Part shown: piece by piece, positions 27,872-37,271 of the stretch | How the letters are laid out: every line of letters starts with the position of its first letter | Position numbering within the stretch: position 1 is the first letter of the stretch | Translations under genes and position numbers: made by a program | The notes under the pieces: model-generated | The model's database searches: none | Seen by the model: the letters and a program-made list of their open reading frames with translations, nothing else | What the model was told of the DNA's origin: nothing | Assembly (NCBI GenBank): GCA_022826685.1 | Contig: JAJDUL010000043.1 | Span: 1 to 64,000 of the forward strand | Origin: Gemmatimonadota bacterium | GTDB lineage: Bacteria > Gemmatimonadota > Gemmatimonadetes > Palauibacterales > Palauibacteraceae | Length of the DNA stretch: 64,000 bases | Direction: 5' to 3'

Positions 27872-30800
27872 GATCCGGTGGACCCCCGAGCAGGTGCGGG
27901 CGATCCGATCAGAGGACGACACGCTGCTCGTCGCGAACGCCGGGACGGGCAAGACGACGACCGTCGTGGGCAAGATCATGTGGCGGCTCGGCCTCCCCTT
28001 CGGCGTGAACGGCGAGACGGGGGAGCCGATCGAGCCTCCGGTCGACCCGTGCGGGCTGGAGGAGATCGCCGCCATCACGTTCACGGAGAAGGCGGCCTAC
28101 GACCTCAAGCGACAGCTCCGGAAGCGCATCGAGGCGTCGTCCCGTGCGGAAGAGCTGCGCTGGCGGATCGACCGGGCCTCGGTCGGCACCATCCATTCCT
28201 TCTGCGGCGAACTCCTCCGCGAACACGCGCTGCGGCTCGGCATCGACCCCACCTTCGAGATCCTCGACGAGGACCAGGCGTGGGCCGAGCAGGACCAGCT
28301 CATCCGGGCTCTCCTGCTCGACAGACTCGAGGCGGAAGACCCCGCCGCGCAGGCGACCCTGCGCCGGTGGAGCTTCACCGGCTGGCAGCACACCAAGGGC
28401 GCGATCGATCACGTTCGGGACGTGTTGCGCGACCTGCGGTGGCGGGAGAGGCGATACGCGAAGTGGCTTCGGGACGATGCGCCGCCGGCCGGCGAGACGC
28501 TCGACCTGTTTCGGCCCCAGGGTCCCGGCCTCGACCTGAACGCGATCAGAGCCGCCTGCACGGAGAGCGATGCGCAGGACGAAGAGGCGCTCGCGATCTG
28601 TTCGGATCTCGTCGAACTGGGGCTGGAGGCCCGTGCGCGGTGGGACGCCTGGCTGGAGGAGGAGAACCGGCGCGATTTCGACAGCCTGGTCCTGGGGGCG
28701 GCGGACCTCCTCCTCGGTTCCTCCGGTGGGCCGGCCCTCGCCGCGATCCGCGACCGCTACCGGATGCTCGTCATCGACGAGTTCCAGGACACCGACTTCA
28801 CGCAGCGCGACATCGCCTTCGCCATCGGGCGGGGGGTCGAGCGTCCGCAGCTGTTCCTCGTCGGCGACCCGAAGCAGAGCATCTACCGCTTCCGCGGCGC
28901 GGATATTTCGGTGTGGAACGCCGTCGCCGCCGATTTCGCCGAGGAGGGCGAGGTCCTCGACCTGCCGCGCAACTTCCGCAGCGATCCTCCGATCGTCGAC
29001 TTCGTCAACGTCGTCGGCCGCGCCTCGATGGACGAAACGGGCACCGCGCTCGCCGAGGAACAGCTCCCGAGCCGGATCGACTACGCGGACCTCGTGGCCG
29101 GCATCGACGACCGCGCCCAGCCGGGAGTGGAGTGGGTCGAGGCGGAGGGGAAGAAGGTGGCGGAGCGCCGCGAATCCGAGGCCGTCCGCATCGTCTCCCG
29201 GATCCTCGCTTCGGTGGGCCGCGACGAAGTCCGCGATCCCGACACCGGCGAACTCCGTCCGCTCGCCTTCCGCGACATCGCGCTCCTCTACCGCGCCCGC
29301 AGCGGACTCGAGCACTTCGAGACGGCGCTGAAGCGGTACGGCATCCCCTACTTCGTGTCCGGCGTGGCGCACCTCGGGGAACGCCAGGAGATCCTCGACG
29401 TCCTCAACGCGCTGCGGCTGATCGGCAATGAGCGGGATGACATCCGCGCCTTCGGCTATCTCCGGTCGCCCTTCGTCGGGCTCCGGGACGAGACCATCGC
29501 CCGCATCCGCATGCTCCAGCGGGGCGCCCCGCTCCTCCGTCAGGCGAAGCGGTGGCTGCAAGAGGGCGAGTGGCCCGAGGCGCCCGACCACCCGCAACTG
29601 GCGGCGATCGAACGGCGGGCGCTGGCGGAGGGCCTCGCGGTGCTCGACGACCTGCGGCAACTCGCGCCGCGACTCGCGCTCGACGAAGTCATCGAGGAAC
29701 TGCTCGAGCGCACCGGATACCGCCTGCACGTGCTGCTCATGGAGGGGGCGGAGGAGGTTCTCGCGAATCTCCAGAGTCTCATCCACTTCGCGGAATCCCA
29801 TCGCGCGCACGACCTCTCCACCTTCTTCGAAGTGTGGGATCGCTCGACGACCCGTGACATCGGACTTCCGCAGGCGCCGCTCTACTCGAAGGAGGATGAC
29901 GTCGTCACGCTGTCGACGATTCACCAGGCCAAGGGGCTGGAGTGGCCGGTCGTCTTCCTGGTCGGCGTCGACCGGAAGCTCTGGAGTCCGCGCACGAACG
30001 AGTACTGGTCGGACCCCGAACTGGGTCCCCTCTTCTGTCTCCGGGCGGACGATCGAGGCGCGCGAAGCGCCCGCATCCTGCGCCGCGAGGAACTCGAAGC
30101 GACGGCGGAGGAGGCCCGTCTCCTGTACGTGGCCGCGACGCGAGCCCGGAACCGTCTCATCATCGTGGGTCCGACGGATGGCGAGAAGGGGTACGACAGG
30201 TGGCTCGCGGAGGGCGGGGCCGAGGTTCGGGACGACGGGGAGGTGCCGGTGGCCCGACCGACGAACCGTCCGCCCACGCTGGAATGGCTGGACGGATACG
30301 AGGCGGTCGATCCTCCGGCGCTGATCCACGCCCTCCCCGCACCGACGCTGCGCTGGACCCGCTCGGCGACTGAACTCATGCTCCTGAACGAGGACTCCGA
30401 AGAATGGGAGCGCCGTTACAGGCACGGCGCGCTCGCCCCCTGGCACTTTGCGCCCGAGCCCTCCGGGGAGGAGAGAGGACTCCCGGCCCTGGTCCGGGGC
30501 CAGATCATTCACGGCGCGCTCGAGCGGCTGGAGGCCGAAGCGGAGATTGCCCGCGTCGTGGAGGAGACCATCGGTTCGCTGGACGAGCCGGAACTCGAGG
30601 CCATGCTCCGCCCGGGGAGCGAATACCGCGAACAACTGGAGGAGGAGATCCGCCGCGTGGCCGCGAGCGAGGAGTGGGCCTGGTACACGGAGGGCGAACT
30701 CGGCCGCGACTACTGGAAGGAACTCACCTTCACCCACCTCGTGGGCGCGCGCGACTGGCGGTTCGGCGCCTTCGACCTGTACCGGCGTCTCGCCGGCCCC

Positions 30801-31055
30801 GGCCCCGACACGGGCACCGCGCCTGCTCGCCTGGCCGGGGCGCTGGGCCTGGAGGAGGGGCTCGACGCCCTCATCATCGACTTCAAGACGCACGACATCA
30901 CGGCGGCTCAGGCACCCGGCGCGGCCCGCGACTACCGCATCCAGGCCGACGTCTACCGAGCCGCCGCCACCAGTCTGGCCGGGCGAACCGCCGTCGGCCT
31001 GCACTTCACCGGTCCGAACGAACTCGTCCCCATGCGGGAGCAGCCGCAGGACTGA
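27864..31055 (+). CDS. addA: AddA-like UvrD/RecB-type ATP-dependent helicase-nuclease
   Basis: A 1063-residue SF1A helicase with a C-terminal nuclease, starting at the overlapping GTG. Motifs in order: Walker A ANAGTGKTTT near residue 27, motif Ia ITFTEKAAYDLKRQL, Walker B LVIDEFQDTD, motif III LVGDPKQSIYRFRGAD, motif V TIHQAKGLEWPVVF and motif VI LYVAATRARNRLII. The C-terminal nuclease is seen as RGQIIHGALERLEAE and LIIDFKTHDI. Together with the AddB-like subunit it should unwind and resect double-strand ends for recombination. All ATPase residues are intact, in contrast to its partner. It ends 68 bp before the purine permease gene. Confidence 0.93.
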   Translation: MAEIRWTPEQVRAIRSEDDTLLVANAGTGKTTTVVGKIMWRLGLPFGVNGETGEPIEPPVDPCGLEEIAAITFTEKAAYDLKRQLRKRIEASSRAEELRWRIDRASVGTIHSFCGELLREHALRLGIDPTFEILDEDQAWAEQDQLIRALLLDRLEAEDPAAQATLRRWSFTGWQHTKGAIDHVRDVLRDLRWRERRYAKWLRDDAPPAGETLDLFRPQGPGLDLNAIRAACTESDAQDEEALAICSDLVELGLEARARWDAWLEEENRRDFDSLVLGAADLLLGSSGGPALAAIRDRYRMLVIDEFQDTDFTQRDIAFAIGRGVERPQLFLVGDPKQSIYRFRGADISVWNAVAADFAEEGEVLDLPRNFRSDPPIVDFVNVVGRASMDETGTALAEEQLPSRIDYADLVAGIDDRAQPGVEWVEAEGKKVAERRESEAVRIVSRILASVGRDEVRDPDTGELRPLAFRDIALLYRARSGLEHFETALKRYGIPYFVSGVAHLGERQEILDVLNALRLIGNERDDIRAFGYLRSPFVGLRDETIARIRMLQRGAPLLRQAKRWLQEGEWPEAPDHPQLAAIERRALAEGLAVLDDLRQLAPRLALDEVIEELLERTGYRLHVLLMEGAEEVLANLQSLIHFAESHRAHDLSTFFEVWDRSTTRDIGLPQAPLYSKEDDVVTLSTIHQAKGLEWPVVFLVGVDRKLWSPRTNEYWSDPELGPLFCLRADDRGARSARILRREELEATAEEARLLYVAATRARNRLIIVGPTDGEKGYDRWLAEGGAEVRDDGEVPVARPTNRPPTLEWLDGYEAVDPPALIHALPAPTLRWTRSATELMLLNEDSEEWERRYRHGALAPWHFAPEPSGEERGLPALVRGQIIHGALERLEAEAEIARVVEETIGSLDEPELEAMLRPGSEYREQLEEEIRRVAASEEWAWYTEGELGRDYWKELTFTHLVGARDWRFGAFDLYRRLAGPGPDTGTAPARLAGALGLEEGLDALIIDFKTHDITAAQAPGAARDYRIQADVYRAAATSLAGRTAVGLHFTGPNELVPMREQPQD

Positions 31056-31123
31056 TCCCTGCCATAGCGCAATCGGATGCCGCTTCGCAGGATCAGTGAT
31101 CCCCCCTGCGAGGAGGCGAGCCG

Positions 31124-32422
31124 ATGACCGGGAAGCTGGAACGCTGGTTCAGGCTGTCGGAGCGCGGCTCCGACGTGCGGACGGAGGTGACCGCCGGGGT
31201 CACGACCTTCCTGACGATGGTCTACATCGCCTTCGTCAATCCGTCGATCCTCTCCGAGGCCGGCATGCCGTTCGGCCCCGTGTTCGTCGCGACCTGTCTG
31301 GCGGCGGCGTTCGCCACGCTCGTGATGGGGCTGTATGCGAACTATCCGATCGCGCTGGCGCCCGGGATGGGACTCAACGCCTTCTTCACCTACGGCGTCG
31401 TGCTCGGAATGGGATACGCCTGGGAGGTCGCGCTCGGGGCCGTGTTCCTGTCCGGGACGCTGTTCGTCACGCTGAGTGTGCTCCCGGTCCGGCGCTGGAT
31501 CATCGACGCGATCCCGCGGGGCCAGAAAATGGCGATCTCGGCCGGCATCGGGATCTTCCTGGGGGTGATCGCGCTGCGGAACGCGGGGATCATCGAGGGG
31601 AGTCCGGCCACGCTCGTCACCGTGGGCGAACTGACGTCGGCGCCGGCCGTGCTCGCCCTCCTCGGCTTCTGCGCGATCGCGGCACTCTCCGCGCGGCGGA
31701 TCCCGGGCGCGGCGATCCTCGGGATGCTCGGCGTGACGGCCATCGGCCTGATTCTGGGCGTCTCGGAGTGGCACGGCTTCGCGTCGCTGCCGCCGGATCC
31801 GACCCACACGCTGCTCGCGCTGGACATCGGCGCCGCGCTGCAACTGGGCATGATCGCGGTCATCTTCACGTTCCTCATCGTCGACCTCTTCGACACCGCC
31901 GGCACGCTGATCGGCGTCGCGCACCAGGCCGACCTCCTCGATGAGGATGGGAGGCTGCCGCGCATCCAGCGGGCGCTGATGGCCGACTCGACCGGGACCG
32001 TGGCGGGGACGCTGCTCGGGACCTCGTCCGTCACCAGCTACATCGAGAGCGCCGCGGGCGTGGGCGCGGGCGGCCGCACGGGGCTGACCGCCGTCGTCGT
32101 GGCCGGACTCTTCCTCGTCTGTCTCTTCTTCGCACCGATGGCCGAGTCCGTCCCCTCCTTCGCGACCGCCGCGGCGATCCTGTACGTCGCCTGTCTCATG
32201 GCCCGGGCGTTGAAGGACGTGGAATGGGACGACATCACGGAGTCCGCCGCGGCGGTCGTAACCGCGATCGCCATCCCCCTCACGTACTCCATCGCCGACG
32301 GAATCGGCCTCGGCTTCATCACGTACGTCGCGATCAAGCTCCTGGCAGGCCGCTGGCGCGAGTGTCCGCCGATGCTGGTCCTGGTGGCGCTGGTATTCGC
32401 CGCAAAATTCATCTGGCTGTAA
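31124..32422 (+). CDS. NCS2 family purine permease (AzgA-like)
   Basis: A 432-residue inner-membrane transporter with about 12-14 hydrophobic segments, of the AzgA/GhxP branch of the nucleobase-cation symporter 2 family that takes up adenine, guanine or hypoxanthine with protons. Family blocks are TEVTAGVTTFLTMVYIAFVN in the first helix, APGMGLNAFFTYGVV, FLIVDLFDTAGTLIGVA, LMADSTGTVAGTLLGTSSVT and the YIESAAGVGAGGRTGLTAV segment that forms the substrate-binding helix region. The start ATG at 31124 follows a GAGGAGG sequence. With the upstream adenine deaminase and the Tsx-like channel downstream it forms a coherent purine uptake and deamination set. Confidence 0.92.
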   Translation: MTGKLERWFRLSERGSDVRTEVTAGVTTFLTMVYIAFVNPSILSEAGMPFGPVFVATCLAAAFATLVMGLYANYPIALAPGMGLNAFFTYGVVLGMGYAWEVALGAVFLSGTLFVTLSVLPVRRWIIDAIPRGQKMAISAGIGIFLGVIALRNAGIIEGSPATLVTVGELTSAPAVLALLGFCAIAALSARRIPGAAILGMLGVTAIGLILGVSEWHGFASLPPDPTHTLLALDIGAALQLGMIAVIFTFLIVDLFDTAGTLIGVAHQADLLDEDGRLPRIQRALMADSTGTVAGTLLGTSSVTSYIESAAGVGAGGRTGLTAVVVAGLFLVCLFFAPMAESVPSFATAAAILYVACLMARALKDVEWDDITESAAAVVTAIAIPLTYSIADGIGLGFITYVAIKLLAGRWRECPPMLVLVALVFAAKFIWL

Positions 32423-32486
32423 CCTCACGGCGTATGAGCGCCTTGCCACGACCTGCTGCCCCGACCCTCCTCGATAGAGAGGCTGA

Positions 32487-33272
32487 ATGAATCTCAGCAC
32501 ACGGCTTTCCGCCGGACTGCCCGCCATCGTCCTCCTCCTCGCGGCGCCGGGAGCCGCCGCCGGCCAGACGGAATTCCAGCTCCAGCTCGGCAAGCTGGTG
32601 AATCCGTTCTCGGACACGGGGCACGGGACGACGGTCGTCACCTTCCAGAACGCCGCGCAGTGGTCGTGGGGCGACCACTTCATGTTCTTCGACTACACGG
32701 CGGACGGGGGGAATGACGGGTTCAACGAGAAGGACCTGTACGGCGAGTGGTATCCGTCGCTGAGTCTGGGGAAGATCAGCGGGAGCCGCGTCGGGTTCGG
32801 CCCGATCCGTGATTTCGCTCTGCTTGGCGGGGTGAACTACAGCTCGCAGGCGAAGGTGCTGAAGTACACGCCCGGGTTCCGGGCGTCGTGGGACATCCCG
32901 GGGTTCATCTTCCTCAACACGGACTTCGCCCGCCTGGTCGACGCCTCGAGCGGGGTCGACAACGGCGGCGCGCCGTCGACGGACAACGGGTGGATGTTCG
33001 ACGTGAACTGGCTCGCGACGTGGGAGATGCTGGGCCAGACGTTCACGTTCACCGGCCATGCGGAGTACATCAGCGCTGTGAAGAACGAGTTCGGCGACGA
33101 CGTCCGCGCCTGGATCCTCGCCCAGCCGCAGTTGGCCGTAGACGTGGGCCGAATCCTGGGCGGCGAGGGAGGTCGCCTGATGAGCGGCATCGAATACCAA
33201 TACTGGCGCCACAAGCTGGGGACCGACGTGTCGGAGAGCGTGGTCCAGTTCCTCGTCGTGTGGCGGTTGTGA
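32487..33272 (+). CDS. Tsx/OmpK-like nucleoside-specific outer-membrane channel
   Basis: A 261-residue outer-membrane protein with a signal peptide (MNLSTRLSAGLPAIVLLLAAPGAAAG cleaved near residue 26) and a beta-barrel. Conserved Tsx/OmpK blocks are WSWGDHFMFFDYTADG, the DLYGEWYPSLSLGKI segment, a KYTPGFRASWDIPGF strand and the aromatic C-terminus FLVVWRL expected for barrel assembly. Tsx channels let nucleosides diffuse through the outer membrane, which suits the neighbouring purine permease and adenine deaminase. The stop overlaps the next gene start (GTGA), so it is co-translated with the M24 peptidase. Confidence 0.82.
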   Translation: MNLSTRLSAGLPAIVLLLAAPGAAAGQTEFQLQLGKLVNPFSDTGHGTTVVTFQNAAQWSWGDHFMFFDYTADGGNDGFNEKDLYGEWYPSLSLGKISGSRVGFGPIRDFALLGGVNYSSQAKVLKYTPGFRASWDIPGFIFLNTDFARLVDASSGVDNGGAPSTDNGWMFDVNWLATWEMLGQTFTFTGHAEYISAVKNEFGDDVRAWILAQPQLAVDVGRILGGEGGRLMSGIEYQYWRHKLGTDVSESVVQFLVVWRL

Positions 33273-34681
33273 ACGCCATCCCCGCCCGGCGCGTGGCGAA
33301 CCGGCGGCTCGGACGCGGCCTGCTCGCGGGTTCGCTGCTGGCCGCCGCGGCTGTGGCCGCCGGAGACGTCGGCCGGCTCCGGGCGCAGACGCCGGAGCAG
33401 CGCTACTCCGATTGGGTCCGCCCGGGCTTCCGCCCTCAGGAATACGAGTTTCGACGCAACCGGATCCTCGACGGCCTGCGCGCCACCGGAGGCGGCCTCC
33501 TGCTCGTCCCCTCGTCGGACGGGATCACGCACGGCGAGACCTTCCGTCAGCTCGAGGACTTCTGGTATCTGACGGGCCTGGAAGTTCCACGGTCGATGCT
33601 CGTCCTCGACGCGCGACGCGATGTTTCAATTCTATTCATGCCGCAGCGGGATCCGCGCTTCGAGAACCCGGGCCGGCCCAACGATTTCCCGGGCCGGCCG
33701 CTGCTGGACGACTACCAGATCCGCGGCATCGGCGGCGCCGACGACTACCGCGACATCGCCGAACTCGGCGGCTTCCTCCGCGAGCGCGTGGGTGCGGGTG
33801 AAGTGCTTCGGGTCAACACCGGCGTTCCGGGTGAGGTCCCCGATCCGGTCGTCCCACTCGTCGGGAGTCTCGACGCCACGGCGTCCCTGATCCGGCGTCT
33901 TCGGGACGACTATCCGGAGGCGCAGTTGGCCAACGCGTTCGAGATCGTCGCCCGTTTGCGCATGGTGAAGTCGCCCGCCGAGATCATGCGGATGCGGCGC
34001 GCCGCCGATGCAACGATGGCCGGCATCCGGGCCGCCGCCGACCTAGTCCGTCCCGGGGTGGATGAACGCACGCTCCAGGGCGAGTTCGAGCGGATATGCC
34101 GCACGTCAGGCGCCCAGTCCATCCCCTTCACGCCCATCATCAAGTCGGGTCCGAACAGCCTGTGGCCGTGGCGCGTCCTCGCGGCTCACTACAACCGACG
34201 CAACCGGCGGCTGGAGGATGGCGACCTCGTGATCTTCGATGTCGGGTGCGAACTGAACGGGTACGTGAGCGACGTGGGACGGACCTTCCCGGCGAACGGG
34301 GCGTTCACCGAGGTCCAGCGGGAGAAGCTCCTCGTGAGCACGCGGGCGGCGGAGGCCGTGATCGCCGCCGTGCGCCCCGGCGCCACGCTGCGCGAACTCA
34401 CGCAGGTGGCCTACGACGCGATCCCGGATGAGGAGGAGCCGTACATGCAGACCCCCTCCTTCTTCGGCCACCACATTGGGCTTTCGACGGGAGATCCCGC
34501 CCTTCTCGACGAACCGCTCGCGCCCGGAATGGTGTTCACGATCGAGCCGTGGTACTACAACCACGACCTCGGCGTCTCCGTCTTCGTGGAGGAAGTCGTC
34601 CTCGTCACGGAAGACGGCGCCGAAGTCCTCACCGATGCCCTCCCCCGCGACCCCGACGCCCTGGAGGCGCTGGTCCCATGA
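33269..34681 (+). CDS. Exported Xaa-Pro aminopeptidase (M24B family), copy 1
   Basis: A 470-residue dinuclear-metal aminopeptidase that removes N-terminal residues preceding proline. The N-terminus contains a basic, hydrophobic signal (RRLGRGLLAGSLLAAAAVAAGDV), so it is probably secreted. An aminopeptidase-P N domain (about residues 45-190) precedes the pita-bread fold. The metal ligands are Asp in FDVGCELNGY and VSDVGRTF, His in GHHIGLSTGD, and Glu in FTIEPWYYN and SVFVEEVVLV. The start is a GTG overlapping the channel gene stop. Its stop overlaps the next ATG, so Tsx-like, peptidase and DUF1684 genes form a coupled trio. A second, unrelated-looking M24 protein occurs near the right edge. 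Confidence 0.9.
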   Translation: MNAIPARRVANRRLGRGLLAGSLLAAAAVAAGDVGRLRAQTPEQRYSDWVRPGFRPQEYEFRRNRILDGLRATGGGLLLVPSSDGITHGETFRQLEDFWYLTGLEVPRSMLVLDARRDVSILFMPQRDPRFENPGRPNDFPGRPLLDDYQIRGIGGADDYRDIAELGGFLRERVGAGEVLRVNTGVPGEVPDPVVPLVGSLDATASLIRRLRDDYPEAQLANAFEIVARLRMVKSPAEIMRMRRAADATMAGIRAAADLVRPGVDERTLQGEFERICRTSGAQSIPFTPIIKSGPNSLWPWRVLAAHYNRRNRRLEDGDLVIFDVGCELNGYVSDVGRTFPANGAFTEVQREKLLVSTRAAEAVIAAVRPGATLRELTQVAYDAIPDEEEPYMQTPSFFGHHIGLSTGDPALLDEPLAPGMVFTIEPWYYNHDLGVSVFVEEVVLVTEDGAEVLTDALPRDPDALEALVP

Positions 34682-35631
34682 GAAAGAAAGCAATCCAGGC
34701 GGTGCGACCGGTTGCCGTGCTCACCGCGGCGTTGACGGCCTGCGGGCCGGAGACCTGGCCGGAGCTGGCTCCGGTGGATTCCGAGGTGCTGGCGGCCGAG
34801 CACGAGGAGTGGCGCGAGGGGCGACGGAACAGTCTCGCGAACCCCAATGCCGGGGTCATCAGTTGGGACGGACTCTTCGAGTTGTCTGAAGGGCCGAACA
34901 CGTTCGGCTCCGATCCGTCTGCGGCCATCGTTCTGCCCGAGGAAGATGCGCCGCCCCTGGCCGGTACGCTGTACCTGGAGGATGGGGCCGTGCGTCTCGT
35001 CCCCGAAGCCGGGAGCGGTCTGCGCCTGAGAGAGCAGCCGTCCGGAACAGCCGGTGAACCCGTCGCGGAACCGATGCCGCTGCCCGACGACCGCAGCGAA
35101 GGGACGATCCGCCTGGCGCTGGGGTCGCTCGGGATGCGAGTCCATGCGGAGCCGGGAACAGAGAGGCTGTGGCTCCGGGTATGGGACACGGATGCCCCGC
35201 GGCTCGATGCCTTCGAGCTTCCCGCGTACTTCCCGATCACGAACGAATGGCGCGTGACGGCACGGTTCGAGCCCTATGCGGAGCCGCGCACCGTAACGCT
35301 GGGGGATGTACGGGGTGGGACGCTCGAGAACACAGCGCCGGGGGATCTGGTCTTCCGCGTGAACGACGCCGAACACCGCCTCATGGCCTTCGCCGGCGCG
35401 TCGAGCCGCTCCTACTTCATCAGCCTGTGGGACTCCACCGCGGTGACCGATACCTACCAGGCGGGCCGCTACATGCGTGCGCCCTTCCCGGACGACGACG
35501 GCTGGACGACGATCGACTTCAACCGCGCCTACAATGCCCCGTGCGCCTTCACACCCTACTCGGTGTGCAGCCTCCCGCCGCGCGAGAACTACCTCCGCTT
35601 CGCCGTCACCGCAGGAGAAAAGCGACCGTAA
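34678..35631 (+). CDS. DUF1684 lipoprotein
   Basis: A 317-residue predicted lipoprotein: MRKKAIQAVRPVAVLTAALTAC with lipobox LTAC at about residue 22. The mature protein matches DUF1684: an N-terminal helical EEWREGR block, an FHA-like or beta-rich middle (WDGLFELSEGPNTFG, GTLYLEDGAVRL, VTARFEPYAEPRTVTL) and the closing TIDFNRAYNAPCAFTPYSVC-type signature, with a Pro-Pro-Arg-Glu-Asn-Tyr-Leu end. The function of the family is not known. It is the last gene of the coupled Tsx-like, M24 and DUF1684 trio, and ends 23 bp before the convergent GMC oxidoreductase gene. Confidence 0.9.
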   Translation: MRKKAIQAVRPVAVLTAALTACGPETWPELAPVDSEVLAAEHEEWREGRRNSLANPNAGVISWDGLFELSEGPNTFGSDPSAAIVLPEEDAPPLAGTLYLEDGAVRLVPEAGSGLRLREQPSGTAGEPVAEPMPLPDDRSEGTIRLALGSLGMRVHAEPGTERLWLRVWDTDAPRLDAFELPAYFPITNEWRVTARFEPYAEPRTVTLGDVRGGTLENTAPGDLVFRVNDAEHRLMAFAGASSRSYFISLWDSTAVTDTYQAGRYMRAPFPDDDGWTTIDFNRAYNAPCAFTPYSVCSLPPRENYLRFAVTAGEKRP

Positions 35632-35654
35632 GAACAGCGCTCCCCCTCAGGCCC

Positions 35655-37271
35655 TCAGGCCGAGGGGAGTTCCGTCTCCATTTCCTCGGCGGACATGAGG
35701 GAGAGGGCGCAGAAGGTGAGCGTCCCGTTCGCGCAGCCGCCGGAGACGATGGTCGGTGCGCCCACGACGAACAGGTTCTCGTGGTCGTGGGTGCGGCCCC
35801 AGCGGTCCACGACGCTCGTGGCGGGATCGTCGCCCATGCGGCAGCCGCCGCCCGGATGCTCCCACAGTTCGGACGGCTGCCCGATGCTCCTCATCGAGCC
35901 CCCGGCAGCCCGCGCCAACTCCTCGAACCGTCCCGAGATCGTGTCGACCGTATGGTCCTGGAGGTCAATGCTCTCCTGCGCCGGCCGGTAGTCGATCTTC
36001 GGCATCGGGTCGCCCAGCCAGTTCGTGCGCGCGGCGTCGAGGATCAGGCGGCTGTCCCGGTCCGGGAGCAGGTCGTAGTAGGCGCGGACACGCGCGGTGG
36101 ACTCGGACGCGGTCCGCGCCCTCCAGTCGGCCATGATCTCGTCGCCCCACAGGAGCTGTCCGTCGTCGTCCATGAGCCTCGCGGTGCGGCCGACGTTCGA
36201 CTCCCACAGGCGCAGATCGTGGCGCACGTAGCGGTCCAGCGGTCCCGGACTCGCGAAGCGGCGTGAGAGCAGGCTGTTGTAGACGAACATCCCGGGATAG
36301 AGCCGCATCGGAAGGTCGATGAAGCCGCTGAGGTACCAGTGTCCCGTCATGTACCGTCCCACGTTCCCCGTGCGGTTGGCGAGGCCGTCCGGGAAGCGGC
36401 TGTTCGCCGAGAGCAGGAGCAGGTGGGAGCTCCAGGCGTGCCCGGAGGCGATCACGAAGGTGCCGGCGCGGAACTCGACGGGCTCATCGGGTGCGTCCCG
36501 GTCGACGGCTTCCGCGACCGCGATCCGGTCCGAACCCGGCTCCAGACCCAGGCGCCGGACGAGCGTGCGGGTGACGAGGTCGATGCGCCCGTCCGCCAGC
36601 AGCCGGTCGAAGGCGAAGTCGGGCGTGTACTTGGCGCCCGTCGGACAGACGGAGCAGGTGTCGCACCGCCGGCAGACATTCCGACCCTGCCAGGGCTCCG
36701 TGTTGCGGGCCCAGGGCTGGGTCCAGAAGGGGATGTCCGTCTTCTCCGTCCACTCCCGCATGCGTTCGAGGCTGTACGAGAGCGGCAGCGGTGGCATGGG
36801 GTAGGGCTTCGAGCGCGGGTCGTACTCCGGCGGACCCTGCTCGCCCGCGACCCCGATCCGCTCCTCGGCCTCCTGGAAGTACGGCTCGATGTCGTCGAAC
36901 GAGATGGGCCAGTCGGTGGCGACCCCGTACAGCGACCGCAGACGGAAGTCCTCCGGGGAAAAGCGCGGGACCGCGCCGCCCCAGTGCATCGCCGCACCGC
37001 CGACGAGCATGGAATTGTACATCGCTCCCGAGCCCGTCTGGCCGCGGATGTGGTCGTTCGGCCAGGGGTTCTCGCCGTAGGCCAGCATCCGCGCGCGGGT
37101 GTCGGACCGTTCCTCGAGGGATGCCGTCCGCTCTCCCGCCTCGACGACCGTGATGGAGGCGCCGGTCCGCTCGGCCAACCGTTCCGCTACCATGGCGGCC
37201 GTGATCCCGCCGCCGATGATGCAGATATCGCTCTCGACGACGCGCCTCGCACCCCTCGTCGTGCGCGTCAT
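35655..37271 (-). CDS. GMC-type FAD oxidoreductase with four-cysteine cluster
   Basis: A 538-residue flavoprotein of the glucose/gluconate dehydrogenase type. The FAD-binding motif is DICIIGGGITAAMVAERL near residue 15, and the GMC C-terminal domain shows HPGGGCRMGDD and VVGAPTIVSGGCANGTLTF. Residues 200-210 carry Cys in CxxCxxCxxC followed by Pro (C200, C203, C206, C209), an Fe-S ligand pattern that in related FAD-glucose dehydrogenases relays electrons out of FAD. It has no signal peptide of its own. Its ATG overlaps the stop of the small-subunit gene by 4 bases, so it is probably exported through that Tat-carrying partner. The substrate is likely a sugar or alcohol. A cytochrome subunit was not found beside it. 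Confidence 0.9.
   Translation of the reverse strand: MTRTTRGARRVVESDICIIGGGITAAMVAERLAERTGASITVVEAGERTASLEERSDTRARMLAYGENPWPNDHIRGQTGSGAMYNSMLVGGAAMHWGGAVPRFSPEDFRLRSLYGVATDWPISFDDIEPYFQEAEERIGVAGEQGPPEYDPRSKPYPMPPLPLSYSLERMREWTEKTDIPFWTQPWARNTEPWQGRNVCRRCDTCSVCPTGAKYTPDFAFDRLLADGRIDLVTRTLVRRLGLEPGSDRIAVAEAVDRDAPDEPVEFRAGTFVIASGHAWSSHLLLLSANSRFPDGLANRTGNVGRYMTGHWYLSGFIDLPMRLYPGMFVYNSLLSRRFASPGPLDRYVRHDLRLWESNVGRTARLMDDDGQLLWGDEIMADWRARTASESTARVRAYYDLLPDRDSRLILDAARTNWLGDPMPKIDYRPAQESIDLQDHTVDTISGRFEELARAAGGSMRSIGQPSELWEHPGGGCRMGDDPATSVVDRWGRTHDHENLFVVGAPTIVSGGCANGTLTFCALSLMSAEEMETELPSA

Noticed and set aside
27909-31004. Open frame of about 1031 codons on the minus strand
   Set aside because: It lies exactly antisense to the AddA-like gene, and its translation is Arg/Gly/Pro-rich without motifs. 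It is a by-product of high GC.
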